Shown here: positions 53,029 to 62,096 of the stretch, in pieces
How positions within the stretch are numbered: the stretch's first letter is position 1
Layout: each line of letters begins with the position of its first letter
Assembly: GCF_003417535.1 (NCBI RefSeq)
Contig: NZ_QVLS01000013.1
Span: forward strand, 1-64,000
Length of the DNA stretch: 64,000 nt
DNA from: Hydrogenophaga borbori
GTDB lineage: Bacteria > Pseudomonadota > Gammaproteobacteria > Burkholderiales > Burkholderiaceae_C
Direction: 5' to 3'
The notes under the pieces: generated by a model
Seen by the model: only the letters and a program-made list of their open reading frames with translations
The model's database searches: none
Told to the model about the DNA's origin: nothing
Made by a program: the position numbers and the translations under genes

Positions 53029-53771
53029 CCGGCCGCGCCCGGGGCCAGCGCCCTGAGCCGCTGGTGCGCCGGTCCGTCCCGGTCCACCGGCCGGTTCTGC
53101 TTGCCTTTGAGGTAGTGCTCGCTGAACACGTCCAGCCAGGCGGCCAGGGCCTCGGCCGCGCGCGCCTCGCCCGCCAGGGCCAGGCACAGGGCCGCCACCT
53201 CGGCGGTGCAGAAGTGGTCGGCGCGCGCGGCGCGGCGCAGGCGGTAGTTCGAGGGGTGGTCGGGGTGCAGGCTCAGCACCGGGAAGGGGTCGAGGTAGCG
53301 GCTCTTGTTGAACATCTTGCGCGCCTCGGACCAGGTGCCGTCGAGCAGCACGAACAGCGGGCGCCGCGCGGGCGCGCCGGCCGTGGCGGGCCCGGCCGGC
53401 GGCGGCGCCGCGATCACGCGCGCCGGGTCCACGAATTCGCCGGGGAACACCACGCAGGGCTGCCACTGAGGGTCGTTCAGCAGGGCGATGAGCGCGGGAT
53501 CGATGACCGTGCGCGACCAGGCGAAGGCCCAGGTGTGTGCCACCAGGTCGGCGATCAGCCAGCCGGTGTTGCTGGGCTTGAGCGCCTCGATATCGCCCAT
53601 GAGCAGGCAGACGCCGGCGCGGGTGTCCACGCGCGGGCGCAGGTCGCAGATGCAGTAAGGGGCCAAGAGCCGGCAGCGCTCGCAGCGCCCGGGCGCGGAG
53701 CCGCGCGCGACGAAGGGCTTGGAACTGGCGGCCAGGCGCGTGGCGCGCAGGCGGGAGACGGCGTGGGGCAT
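53025..53771 (-). CDS. tapT: DTW-domain tRNA-uridine aminocarboxypropyltransferase
   Basis: 248 residues from ATG 53771. A CxxC-type metal site is visible at GRCERCRLLAPYCICDL. The DTW-family motifs follow: LDGTWSEARKMFNKS and SNYRLRRA...FCTAEVAA, as in TapT/TuaA enzymes that attach an aminocarboxypropyl group from SAM to uridine 47 of tRNA. The length is normal. The gene symbol is given by family; the paralogue choice is not certain. Confidence 0.85.
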   Translation of the reverse strand: MPHAVSRLRATRLAASSKPFVARGSAPGRCERCRLLAPYCICDLRPRVDTRAGVCLLMGDIEALKPSNTGWLIADLVAHTWAFAWSRTVIDPALIALLNDPQWQPCVVFPGEFVDPARVIAAPPPAGPATAGAPARRPLFVLLDGTWSEARKMFNKSRYLDPFPVLSLHPDHPSNYRLRRAARADHFCTAEVAALCLALAGEARAAEALAAWLDVFSEHYLKGKQNRPVDRDGPAHQRLRALAPGAAG

Positions 53772-53809
53772 GGGGCAGCGACTGTACCGCCGCCCCGGGC
53801 GCGGCCGGT

Positions 53810-55915
53810 TCAGGGGATGAAGTTCAGCCCCTCGGGCAGATCGCCCTGGATAGGCACCTCGAACAGCGGCCCGCCGGCGTCGGGGTCGATGACCGTCGCG
53901 CCATGGCTGGCGAAGAAGACGGCGATCTGCGTCTGCGCCGCCACCGCCAGCGGCGCGGCCGCCGCGACGCCGATGTTGGTGAGGAAGGTGTGCGGGTTCT
54001 TCGGGATGCCTGGGTTGCCGGCGAAGGCCAGGTCGTTGCGGTAGTAGGTGACGCGGTCTTTGAGCCCGCCCGCGCGCACGATGGCGCTGGTGGTGGGGTT
54101 GGGCACGGTCTGGTCGCCCTTGGCGAATTGCAGGATCACCGGCTTGGCCGCGTGGCCCGCCGGCGGGTCGCGGCGGATCAGCTCGGCGTAGGACACCGGG
54201 TTGCCCGACTGCTGCACCCATTGGTTGCGGTCCAGCAGCTCGGCAATGGCCATGGCGCCCGGCACGGTGTTGATCAGCGGCGGCTGGTCGCGCAGCGGGA
54301 TGTTCTCGTCGAAGTTCAGCGGCACCGGCCGCTCGGGCGTGGGCGGCAGGTTCAGCAGCACCGGCTGGCGCGTGGCCAGGCTCAGGCCGGTGAGGATGCG
54401 AAAAGCGGGGCTCAGGCGCGCGATCTCGGTGATGGAGCCGCCCGGCACGTTGGGCACGCCGGCCTTGATGTTGCGCTCCACGCCCAGCAGGATGGTGCCG
54501 TAGATGCCGCCGAAGGACTGCCCCGCGTAGTAGATGCGGCCGGGGTCGAGATCCGGCGCGCCATCGCCGTCGGCGTCGACGCCGACCTCGATCTGGCGCA
54601 CCAGCTGCATCAGGTCAACCACCGTCTGGCGCAGGCCGTCGCGGCTGCTGACGATGGTCTGCGGCGCGGCGGCGTTCACGCCCTCGGTGCTGTCGATGCT
54701 GCCGTTGCCGTCCTGGTCGATGCCGCGCCCGCCAGCGGGGATCTGCACCGGCGCGCCCGCGGTGGGCAGCGCGTTGAGCGTGCCCAGCGCGCCGCCGCCG
54801 TGGCCCACCACGTTGATCGACACCGTGGCAATGCCCTGCGAGGCCAGCACCGAGGCCACCGTCCAGGGCGCGCCGTACATGCTGTCGGTGAAGCCGTGAC
54901 CGAAGATCGCCACCGGCCAGCCCAGGGCCGGCTTGGGTCCCGCGGGCAGGAAGAACTGGGCCGTCAGCGTCTCGCTGCCCAGCAGGCGCGGCGCGCCGGT
55001 CAGCGTATCGGTCGCGGGGATCACCTTGGCGGCGTTCTGGTACGAGGGCGAGTCGAAGCGGCCGTAGGCCACTTGGCCCACCGCGCCCGGCACCACCTGC
55101 AGGGCGGGCGTGGGCAGGAAGCTGGGCGTGAACGCCGGTGCCGTGCCGGTCTGGCGGTTGAACTGGATGCCCTGCAGCCCCGCCACCGGGAACAGCGCGC
55201 GCACGCTGCCGCCGTTGCCCACCATGAAATTCATGGGCGCGGGCGTGCTGGCCTTGATGCGCCGCTGGATCTTGAGCAGGTCGCCGGTGGCCGACTGCGT
55301 GGTGAACAGCGAGGCCGCCACCACGTTGCGGCCGCCGCCGCGCGCCATCGGCAGCGCGTCGCGCAGCTCGCGCTGCTGCGGGTCGCGCCCGTCCAGGAAG
55401 CTGGCCGGCTTGAGCTTCTTGCCGCTGGCGTCGCGCACGCCATTGGTGATCACCAGCAGGTAGCGCGAGCGCTCCTGCAGCAGCTCGTCGGATTCGAACG
55501 CCAGGGTCTTGCTCGGCGGGTCCCACACCACGCGGTTGATGCCCACCTTCTGGCCAAAGCCGCGCAGGGTGAGCACGTCGCCCAGGTTGACCAGGTAGAT
55601 GCTGTCGCTGCCCACCGACGTCGGGTCGATGTCGCCCGTGAACGGCACCGTGAAACGCGGCTGGGTGGAAAAGCCGTCCAGCGTGTTGATGACGTCGATG
55701 TCGGCGCAGTCGCTGGGCCGCGCGGCGCAGTCGGGCTTGGGCAGGTTCACCCGGCGCAGCGTGGCGTTGCCGAAGTCAGGCACCGTCCAGCGGTTGCTGG
55801 GAAAGGGGGCCGTGGTGGCGTCGTAGCGCACGGCCACGCCGTCGGCCAGGGCCAGCACCGGCCACAGGGCCAGCAAAGGAATCCAACGGGTCGAACGCGC
55901 GCGAAGTCGGTTCAT
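53810..55915 (-). CDS. Large secreted alpha/beta hydrolase with Ca-binding-like loops
   Basis: 701 residues from ATG 55915 with a Sec signal peptide (STRWIPLLALWPVLALADG). The N-terminal ~200 residues are beta-rich with an Ig-like SbsA pattern (DIDPTSVGSDSIYLVNL). The C-terminal part is an alpha/beta hydrolase with oxyanion-type loop IFGHGFTDSMYGAPW and nucleophile elbow GQSFGG. Two DxDxDG-like loops, DQDGNGSIDSTEG and DADGDGAPDLD, may bind calcium. Members of this group are extracellular lipases or polyester depolymerases; the substrate is not known. Confidence 0.8.
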   Translation of the reverse strand: MNRLRARSTRWIPLLALWPVLALADGVAVRYDATTAPFPSNRWTVPDFGNATLRRVNLPKPDCAARPSDCADIDVINTLDGFSTQPRFTVPFTGDIDPTSVGSDSIYLVNLGDVLTLRGFGQKVGINRVVWDPPSKTLAFESDELLQERSRYLLVITNGVRDASGKKLKPASFLDGRDPQQRELRDALPMARGGGRNVVAASLFTTQSATGDLLKIQRRIKASTPAPMNFMVGNGGSVRALFPVAGLQGIQFNRQTGTAPAFTPSFLPTPALQVVPGAVGQVAYGRFDSPSYQNAAKVIPATDTLTGAPRLLGSETLTAQFFLPAGPKPALGWPVAIFGHGFTDSMYGAPWTVASVLASQGIATVSINVVGHGGGALGTLNALPTAGAPVQIPAGGRGIDQDGNGSIDSTEGVNAAAPQTIVSSRDGLRQTVVDLMQLVRQIEVGVDADGDGAPDLDPGRIYYAGQSFGGIYGTILLGVERNIKAGVPNVPGGSITEIARLSPAFRILTGLSLATRQPVLLNLPPTPERPVPLNFDENIPLRDQPPLINTVPGAMAIAELLDRNQWVQQSGNPVSYAELIRRDPPAGHAAKPVILQFAKGDQTVPNPTTSAIVRAGGLKDRVTYYRNDLAFAGNPGIPKNPHTFLTNIGVAAAAPLAVAAQTQIAVFFASHGATVIDPDAGGPLFEVPIQGDLPEGLNFIP

Positions 55916-56120
55916 GGCGTGTCTCCTGGGTGAGCCGCGCAGCGGCTCTGGGGGCCGGGTGCTGTTCCGAGCGGCGGTTATAGGCCCGCCGTGGTACGCG
56001 CACCAGGGGGGTCTGGCGTTTTCCCTGAGCCGGGCGTACCGTGCCGTGTCGCCTGCGCGACGCGCCGGGCCGCGGAACCTCCGCCGGTCGCCCCGCTCCA
56101 TCCCTGGCCATGGAGATGTC

Positions 56121-56609
56121 ATGTTCAAGACCGTCAAAGACCTGATCGAGCGGCTCGCCGGCGAGCTCGCCGCCCCGACGGACACGCCGCCCGACGGGCA
56201 CACCCTGCAGCTGTCCACCGCCGTGCTGCTGGTCGAGGTGATGCGCGCCGCGCCCGAGGTGCACGAAGGCGAGTACGGCGCCGTGCTGCGCGCCCTGCGC
56301 CGTCAGTTCGAGCTCAGCGACGACGAGTTGCAGCGCCTGATCGAGCTGGCCCACGAGACCGCCCGCACCGCCTACGACTACCAGCGTTTCACCCGCCTGC
56401 TCAACGAGCGCTTCACGCACGCGCAGAAGGTGGCCATGGTGGAAGCCATGTGGGCCGTGGCCTACGCCGACGCCCACCTGGACGTGCACGAGAACGCGGT
56501 CATCCGCAAGGTCGCGGGGCTGCTGCACGTCACGCACGGCGAGTACATCGCGGCCAAGCTGCACGCGCAGCACGCGGGGCCGCCGTCGGGGCACGACGTG
56601 CTGCCTTGA
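56121..56609 (+). CDS. TerB-family protein
   Basis: 162 residues. The all-helical TerB pattern is clear: LSTAVLLVEVMRAAPEVHEGEYGAV, FELSDDELQRLIELA, and WAVAYADAHLDVHENAVIRKVAGLLHV with the conserved acidic metal-binding residues (D..HE). TerB-like proteins are linked to tellurite resistance and membrane-associated stress functions; no other ter genes are nearby. Start at 56121 follows ggagatgtc. Confidence 0.85.
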   Translation: MFKTVKDLIERLAGELAAPTDTPPDGHTLQLSTAVLLVEVMRAAPEVHEGEYGAVLRALRRQFELSDDELQRLIELAHETARTAYDYQRFTRLLNERFTHAQKVAMVEAMWAVAYADAHLDVHENAVIRKVAGLLHVTHGEYIAAKLHAQHAGPPSGHDVLP

Positions 56610-56710
56610 ACCCACACAATCTTTGCGGGGGCGCCGCAACCGGTTTACCGGCGCGATACACGGCCTGGGCACGATGAAGGCTCAACAACACCTCCCGAAA
56701 GGAGACCGAG

Positions 56711-57133
56711 ATGAAAGCCCGTTCGCTGATCTCCATCGCCGTCGCCACCGCCACGCTCGCCATGAGCACCGCTGCCCTGGCCCGCGACGACCACCGCGGC
56801 TTCTCGCGCCATGACGGCCCGCGCGCCGAGCGCCACGTCGATCGGCATGTCCACGACCGCGGTCCGCGTTTCGACCGAGGCCCGCGCTTCGGCCACGGTC
56901 CGCGCGACGTGCGCATCGTGAACCGCAACCACTACTACTACGGCCCCGGCCCGCGCTGGCAGCGCGGCCAGTACCTGCCCCGCGAATACCGCGGCGGCCG
57001 CTACATCGTGGTGCAGCACAACCCGCGCCTGTACCAGCCGCCGCGCGGCCACCACTGGGTGCAGGTCAATGGCGAGTTCCTGCTGATCGCCGCCGCCACC
57101 GGCCTGATCGCCCACGCCATCCTCAGCAACTGA
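56711..57133 (+). CDS. RcnB-family periplasmic protein
   Basis: 140 residues with a signal peptide (ISIAVATATLAMSTAALARD). The mature part is His/Arg/Gly-rich (HDGPRAERHVDRHVHDRGPR) and ends in the RcnB-type domain LPREYRGGRYIVVQHNPRLYQPPRGHHWVQVNGEFLLIAAATGLI. RcnB proteins take part in nickel/cobalt homeostasis or envelope stress; the His-rich stretch could bind metal. CGAAAGGAGACC upstream gives a good ribosome site. Confidence 0.85.
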   Translation: MKARSLISIAVATATLAMSTAALARDDHRGFSRHDGPRAERHVDRHVHDRGPRFDRGPRFGHGPRDVRIVNRNHYYYGPGPRWQRGQYLPREYRGGRYIVVQHNPRLYQPPRGHHWVQVNGEFLLIAAATGLIAHAILSN

Positions 57134-57153
57134 TCCGGCACTACCATCGCGGC

Positions 57154-57744
57154 ATGAAACGCCGCCACGCCCTCCTCTCCTCCATGGCCGCTTTCGCGGC
57201 CATGGGCTTGTTGTCCGCCTGCTCGCGCGAGCCCGAGGCCACGCCGCCGGCCCCACCCATCGACCACAGCCAGGCCCTGCAGGTGCTCGCCGCCGAAGGC
57301 AAGGGATTCACCGTGGGCGCCATGATGGCCGCCCAGACCGTCTACGTGCTGTTCGACCCGCAGTGCCCGCACTGTGCCGCGCTGTGGGAGTCGTCGCAGC
57401 CCCTGCTACGCCAAGCGCGTTTCGTCTGGCTGCCCGTGGCCCTGCTCAACGCCAAGAGCCTGCCCCAAGGGGCGGCCATTCTCGGCGCGGCCAACCCGGC
57501 CGAGGCCATGGCAAGCCACGAGAAAAGCCTGAGCACCGGCCAGGGCGGCATTTCTGCTTCCGCCAGCGTGCCTGCCGAACTGGAAGCCGCCATCAAGCAC
57601 AACACGGCCCTGCTGACGCGCCTGGGTGCGGAATCGGTGCCCTTCATCGTGGCGCGCGACCCGAAAGGCAATGGCGCCCGCACCGTGGCCGGCGCCATGC
57701 CCACCGGGCAGCTGGCCAGCTTCATCGGCCTGGGCGGGCAGTAA
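57154..57744 (+). CDS. DsbC/DsbG-like thioredoxin-fold lipoprotein
   Basis: 196 residues. Signal peptide with lipobox LLSACS. Thioredoxin-fold redox motif CPHC (YVLFDPQCPHCAALW) and the cis-Pro loop SVPFIV are intact; RTVAGAMPTGQL fits the DsbG/DsbC end. The N-terminal dimerisation domain of DsbC is absent. It likely acts as a periplasmic thiol-disulfide oxidoreductase anchored to a membrane. It follows RcnB after 20 bp and may be co-transcribed. Confidence 0.82.
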   Translation: MKRRHALLSSMAAFAAMGLLSACSREPEATPPAPPIDHSQALQVLAAEGKGFTVGAMMAAQTVYVLFDPQCPHCAALWESSQPLLRQARFVWLPVALLNAKSLPQGAAILGAANPAEAMASHEKSLSTGQGGISASASVPAELEAAIKHNTALLTRLGAESVPFIVARDPKGNGARTVAGAMPTGQLASFIGLGGQ

Positions 57745-57910
57745 AAAAACCAGCCAGGCGGCGAACGTGCAGGCATGACCGCCAGACGCAACGGATTCTT
57801 AATTAATTAGTGCCAAGGGAGTATCTAGAAAGTAGATCGATCGGCTGAAACTTGGTGGACACCCGCTACCGCTTTCGTGCGGGCCCCACCAACTGTTCAC
57901 CGATCGATCC

Positions 57911-59395
57911 ATGCCTCGTCCCTTGCTTCCACCGTGGGCCATGGCCGTCCTGGCGGCTCCGCTGGCCGTCGCACCCGGTTTTGCCCAGACCGATCCCGGC
58001 CCAGCGGCCCCTCTCCCGGCCGCCACCCCGTTCGGCGCTTCGCCCCACGCGCCCCGGCCCCCGGCAGACGGCAGCCCGGTCATGCCCGACCGGCGACCGG
58101 GGCAGGCCAGCCAGGCCCACCCGGCGGTGCAGGCCGGCGGCCTGAGCCTCAACGACTCGGGCGCCCAGTACAGCAGCGAATCGCGCGACACCCGGCTCAA
58201 CGCCAGCATCGGGCGCGACTGGGGGGGCGGCAGCGGCCTGCGCGCCGGCGTCGACTACGCCCGCCTGCTCAACGACCAATGGGCCGTGGGCGGCAACTTC
58301 ATTGCCAGCATCGAGCACCAGGAGGTCGTGCTCAACGGCCTGTACTCGCCCAGCCAGGACCTGCACCTCGGGCTGTCGCTGGGCTGGCTGCGCGACACCG
58401 ACACCTACCCGTTCTATTCCGGCCCCGCCGACGTGTCGGTCGACCAGGCCTCGTTACTGGCGCGCGCGATCAAACGCTTCGATGAAGGCTCCTGGCTCAC
58501 GCAGCTGAGCGGCAGCGTCTACATGGCCCGCGCGCGCAAGCCCGACGTGCCCGACGCGGTGATGGTGGAGGAATCGCCCACGCTCATCCGCTTCCTCGTC
58601 GACCCGCGCGAGATCGCGCCCGGCCGCCTGCAGGGCTTCAATGTGGGCATGGGCTTGCGCCCCTGGGCCAACGCCGAGCTCAAGCTCTCGCTGGGCCGCG
58701 AAACCCTGCGCTACCGCTTCCAGGACGGCTCGGGCGAAAGGGACCGCCGCACCACCGCGGGCCTGGGCTACACCCATTCCCTGCCGGGCTGCTGGCAGTT
58801 CGAAGGCAACGCCAACACCAGCGTGGCGGGCGATCGCCTGTCCCTTGGTGTGCGCCACGGCCTGTGGAACGTGGCGCTGGCGCGCGACGGCGGCGCCTCG
58901 GGCATGAAGGCCCGCACCAGCCTCGTGGTCGGCGTGGACGTTCCGCTGGGCCGCAACCACCCGGCGCGCTGCGCGGCCGGCGCAGGCCCGCGCCCGGCGC
59001 GCGACGTGCGCCGCCTGGACGAGGTCTTCCAGCGCCCGCGCGAGCTGCCCTCGCGCGCGCTCGCCAAGGTCGACCTGACCGCCACGCCCTTCGTGCTCGC
59101 CAGCCTCGACACGGCCGGCCTGGGCGGCTCCACCGTGACGGCCACACCCGACGACCTGATCATCAAGCTGCCCTCCCCCGCCACGAACGTGGCCCAGCTG
59201 AGCTTCAACGGCCTGCCCACGGGCAACCAGGGCAGCGACGGCCGACCGCTCGTCTGGGTGCAGGACGGGGCGCTGCACATCGGCATCCGCCGCTTCCCCA
59301 ACCCGGGGGCCGGTTCGGCCATCCCGGTGTCCGTGATCGTGGTGATGGCCGACGCCTCGCTCACCCTGGTCACCTTCAACGCCGTGGGGTTCTGA
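57911..59395 (+). CDS. Putative outer-membrane beta-barrel protein
   Basis: 494 residues. Signal peptide (AMAVLAAPLAVAPGFAQT), then a Pro/Ala-rich stretch, then repeated amphipathic strands with aromatic girdle patterns (LNASIGRDWGGGSGLRAGVDYARL, WAVGGNFIASIEHQEVVLNGLY, DLHLGLSLGWLRDT). The end is an Ig-like tail finishing in F (TLVTFNAVGF), the typical last residue of barrels. I do not recognise the family. It is followed one base after its stop by the Ig-like surface protein gene. A TTAATTAATTAG tract at 57800 is the likely promoter area. Confidence 0.68.
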   Translation: MPRPLLPPWAMAVLAAPLAVAPGFAQTDPGPAAPLPAATPFGASPHAPRPPADGSPVMPDRRPGQASQAHPAVQAGGLSLNDSGAQYSSESRDTRLNASIGRDWGGGSGLRAGVDYARLLNDQWAVGGNFIASIEHQEVVLNGLYSPSQDLHLGLSLGWLRDTDTYPFYSGPADVSVDQASLLARAIKRFDEGSWLTQLSGSVYMARARKPDVPDAVMVEESPTLIRFLVDPREIAPGRLQGFNVGMGLRPWANAELKLSLGRETLRYRFQDGSGERDRRTTAGLGYTHSLPGCWQFEGNANTSVAGDRLSLGVRHGLWNVALARDGGASGMKARTSLVVGVDVPLGRNHPARCAAGAGPRPARDVRRLDEVFQRPRELPSRALAKVDLTATPFVLASLDTAGLGGSTVTATPDDLIIKLPSPATNVAQLSFNGLPTGNQGSDGRPLVWVQDGALHIGIRRFPNPGAGSAIPVSVIVVMADASLTLVTFNAVGF

Positions 59396-59396
59396 C

Positions 59397-62075
59397 ATGC
59401 GCCTCGTCCCTCGCTTCGCTGCCTGGTTCGCGCGGTCGCTCGTCCAGGGCCTCGTTCAGCGGCCCTGGCGGTGCCTGTTGCTGCTCACGCTCGGCACCCC
59501 CTTCGCATGGGCCACCGGTGTGAGCATCAACCACCTGGTGATCACCAACGTCAAGCAGCTGTCGTTCGCGCAGGCCCGGATGGAAGTGCCGGTGGGCGGG
59601 CATACCACGCAGACCGCCACGGTGCGCCTGAGCCCGGGCGCGGTCACCTACCGCAGCGGCGACACCGCCGTGGCCACAGTCAATGCCCAGACGGGCCAGG
59701 TCAGCGGCGTGCTCTCGGGCGAGACCACCATCGTCGCCACCCAGGCCGCCTCGCCGCCCTACCCGGCCGCCAGCGCCAGCTACACCCTACAGGTGAAAGG
59801 CCAGCCCCTCACCTTCCACCCCTGGCAACTGGCCAGCGTGGCGTACGGCGTGCCGTCCTTCCAGATCGCGCCCCCCACCTCCAACGTGCAGGGCGCGACC
59901 ATCGTCTACAGCCTGAAGGACCAGGCCACCGCGGTGGCCAGCATCACCGAGCAAGGCCTGGTCACGGTGAAAGCCGTCGGCAAGACCACCATCGTGGCCA
60001 CCCAGAAGCCGTTCGGCGCCTACGACGGCGGCACCACGGAGGCCGAGCTCGAGGTGACGGCGGTCACGGGCCTGAACGACAGGGAGATTCCCTACACCGC
60101 GGTCCCCATCGACCTGCCGCCCCAGCTGGGCGGCCAGCCGGTGACGTACGCCAGCGGCAACACGGGCGTGGCGACCCTCACCGGCACCAGCGCCCAGCCC
60201 CAGGTGTCCCTCAAGGGCCTGGGCCAAACCCAGCTGAAGGCCGCCAACGCCGCGGGCACCGTGATCGCCACGGCCACCTGGACGGTGATCGCGGCGCCGT
60301 CCGGCCTGAACCTGGCCAACGTGACGCTCCCGTCCACCACCTTCGAGACCACCCTGCAAGCGAGCTCGGACAGCCCGGGCGCCATCAGCTACAGCATCCC
60401 GAGCCAGGACACACCCAACATCGCCGAGCTCAGCCCGAGCGGGCATCTGCTCGTCAAAGGACCGGGCACCGTTCAGGTGCAGGTGTCGCAAGCGGCCAGC
60501 GGACCGTATGCCGCGGCCACCACCACGGCGTCCGTCACCATCAGCGATGGCCGGCCGGGCGTCGTGATCACCTCGTGGCCCACGCAGGTCTTGCACGCGA
60601 ACGACACCTTCGAGGTCCGCTACCGCGTCAACTATTTCCCTGGCGGGGTGAGCGGCGGCGTCTTTTCGTACAACGGTTCGACCGGCTGGGGCACCGACGG
60701 CAACATCCAGCGGGTGTCGTACACCCCGCCACCGGCGGCCGGCCAAGAGGGCGTATTCGTGTTCAAGGTCGTCGACCACCCCCTCACGGGCGGCTACCGG
60801 TTCGCACTGACCTACGTGGGCGGACCCTTCAGCGGCTACCTCGAAGGGGAGTTCGACAACCCGGACGTCTACCGCGACATCGCGGTCCAGTACATCAACC
60901 CGCACCCGCTCAACCTGGGACCGGCGTGGCAGATGGTGTACGGCGACAAGCCGGTCATGCCCCCCACCTACGACGATGCCGGGAACCTCATTGCCACGAA
61001 CGATCCCCGCTACTGCCCCTATTTCATGTCCAGCAACCCGAACGTGCTGCGCGGCGTGGGCGTTCCTTTTGGCAGCGCGGCGTACGACAAGGACCATTGG
61101 GAAACCACGGGGGTCGGCCAAACCACCATCAGTTGTGGCAAGACCGGCGACTACCTGAGCACCACGCTGACAGTGATCGGCGCCGACCCCCGGTTGCAGG
61201 CCTTCCCGGCGGTCACCCTGGGCATGGATTCGAATCCCTATCCGCTGCTGCCGGCGGCGTCGCTCAACCCCTCGAGCGACTGGCGCTACGAGATCGTCCA
61301 GACCCCGGGCCAACCCGTGGTGGCCCAGATCCAGAACGGCCAGGTCGTGCCCCTGGCGGCCGGCACGGCCACCCTGCGCGCCACCCAGGCGGCCAGCAAC
61401 AACTTCCGCGAAGCCTCCATCGATGCCACCTTGACGGTGACGCCGGCCCAGGCCCGGGTGTTCGACAACATCGTGGCCACCTTTGGCGACCCCGACTTCG
61501 ACGTCCCGCGCCCGCAGGGCATCCCGGGCAACGCGCCGGTGTCGTACCAGTTCCCGCAGGCGGGCCAGGACGTGGCCACCCTCATCGGCGGAAAGATCCA
61601 CATCCTGCACGCGGGCACGACGCCCATCCAGGCGGTGGTCGGCGGCACCACGTACACCGGGACGCTCACGGTGAACAAGGCCAAGCCCCGGCTGTTCTTC
61701 TACTTCACGCCGCAACTCTTCTTTTCGTCCACTTGCGGACAGGAATGGACCTGGCCCATCGCCAACCAGGGCACCAACAACACCGTGGGCGGCACCCTGA
61801 TCACGAACAGCGACGGTCCCTTGTTCTACCCCATGGGTTCGGAGCCCGGCAACATCGGCAATGCCGGGCCCAACCAGTTCAAGCCCTACTACCTGCGGTG
61901 GATAAACCACCGGGCCTACACGCCAGAGATGGCGGTGTGGAGCGATGCCTGGGTGGAGCAGGGTGCCACCAGGGACTTCGAAGCCGCGACCAGCGAGAAG
62001 ATCCAGTTCTCCGTCTGGGGCAACGACCGCGTGATCTTCAGCAACGGGCAGTGGGTCTTGTCCTGCAACCAATGA
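59397..62075 (+). CDS. Secreted protein with BIG2-like repeats
   Basis: 892 residues. An N-terminal hydrophobic segment (RCLLLLTLGTPFAWATG) after a basic start acts as signal peptide. Several bacterial Ig-like (Big_2) repeats follow, recognised by the recurrent TVAT/A..NAQTGQVSGVLSGETTIVATQ and ...TVKAVGKTTIVATQKP patterns (about 60-260, 330-400, 600-740). The C-terminal 140 residues form a different beta domain ending CNQ. Such repeats are typical of surface adhesins. It is coupled to the barrel gene, which may carry it to or hold it at the surface. Confidence 0.72.
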   Translation: MRLVPRFAAWFARSLVQGLVQRPWRCLLLLTLGTPFAWATGVSINHLVITNVKQLSFAQARMEVPVGGHTTQTATVRLSPGAVTYRSGDTAVATVNAQTGQVSGVLSGETTIVATQAASPPYPAASASYTLQVKGQPLTFHPWQLASVAYGVPSFQIAPPTSNVQGATIVYSLKDQATAVASITEQGLVTVKAVGKTTIVATQKPFGAYDGGTTEAELEVTAVTGLNDREIPYTAVPIDLPPQLGGQPVTYASGNTGVATLTGTSAQPQVSLKGLGQTQLKAANAAGTVIATATWTVIAAPSGLNLANVTLPSTTFETTLQASSDSPGAISYSIPSQDTPNIAELSPSGHLLVKGPGTVQVQVSQAASGPYAAATTTASVTISDGRPGVVITSWPTQVLHANDTFEVRYRVNYFPGGVSGGVFSYNGSTGWGTDGNIQRVSYTPPPAAGQEGVFVFKVVDHPLTGGYRFALTYVGGPFSGYLEGEFDNPDVYRDIAVQYINPHPLNLGPAWQMVYGDKPVMPPTYDDAGNLIATNDPRYCPYFMSSNPNVLRGVGVPFGSAAYDKDHWETTGVGQTTISCGKTGDYLSTTLTVIGADPRLQAFPAVTLGMDSNPYPLLPAASLNPSSDWRYEIVQTPGQPVVAQIQNGQVVPLAAGTATLRATQAASNNFREASIDATLTVTPAQARVFDNIVATFGDPDFDVPRPQGIPGNAPVSYQFPQAGQDVATLIGGKIHILHAGTTPIQAVVGGTTYTGTLTVNKAKPRLFFYFTPQLFFSSTCGQEWTWPIANQGTNNTVGGTLITNSDGPLFYPMGSEPGNIGNAGPNQFKPYYLRWINHRAYTPEMAVWSDAWVEQGATRDFEAATSEKIQFSVWGNDRVIFSNGQWVLSCNQ

Positions 62076-62096
62076 AGCCCCGGCGGCCGCGGCAGT

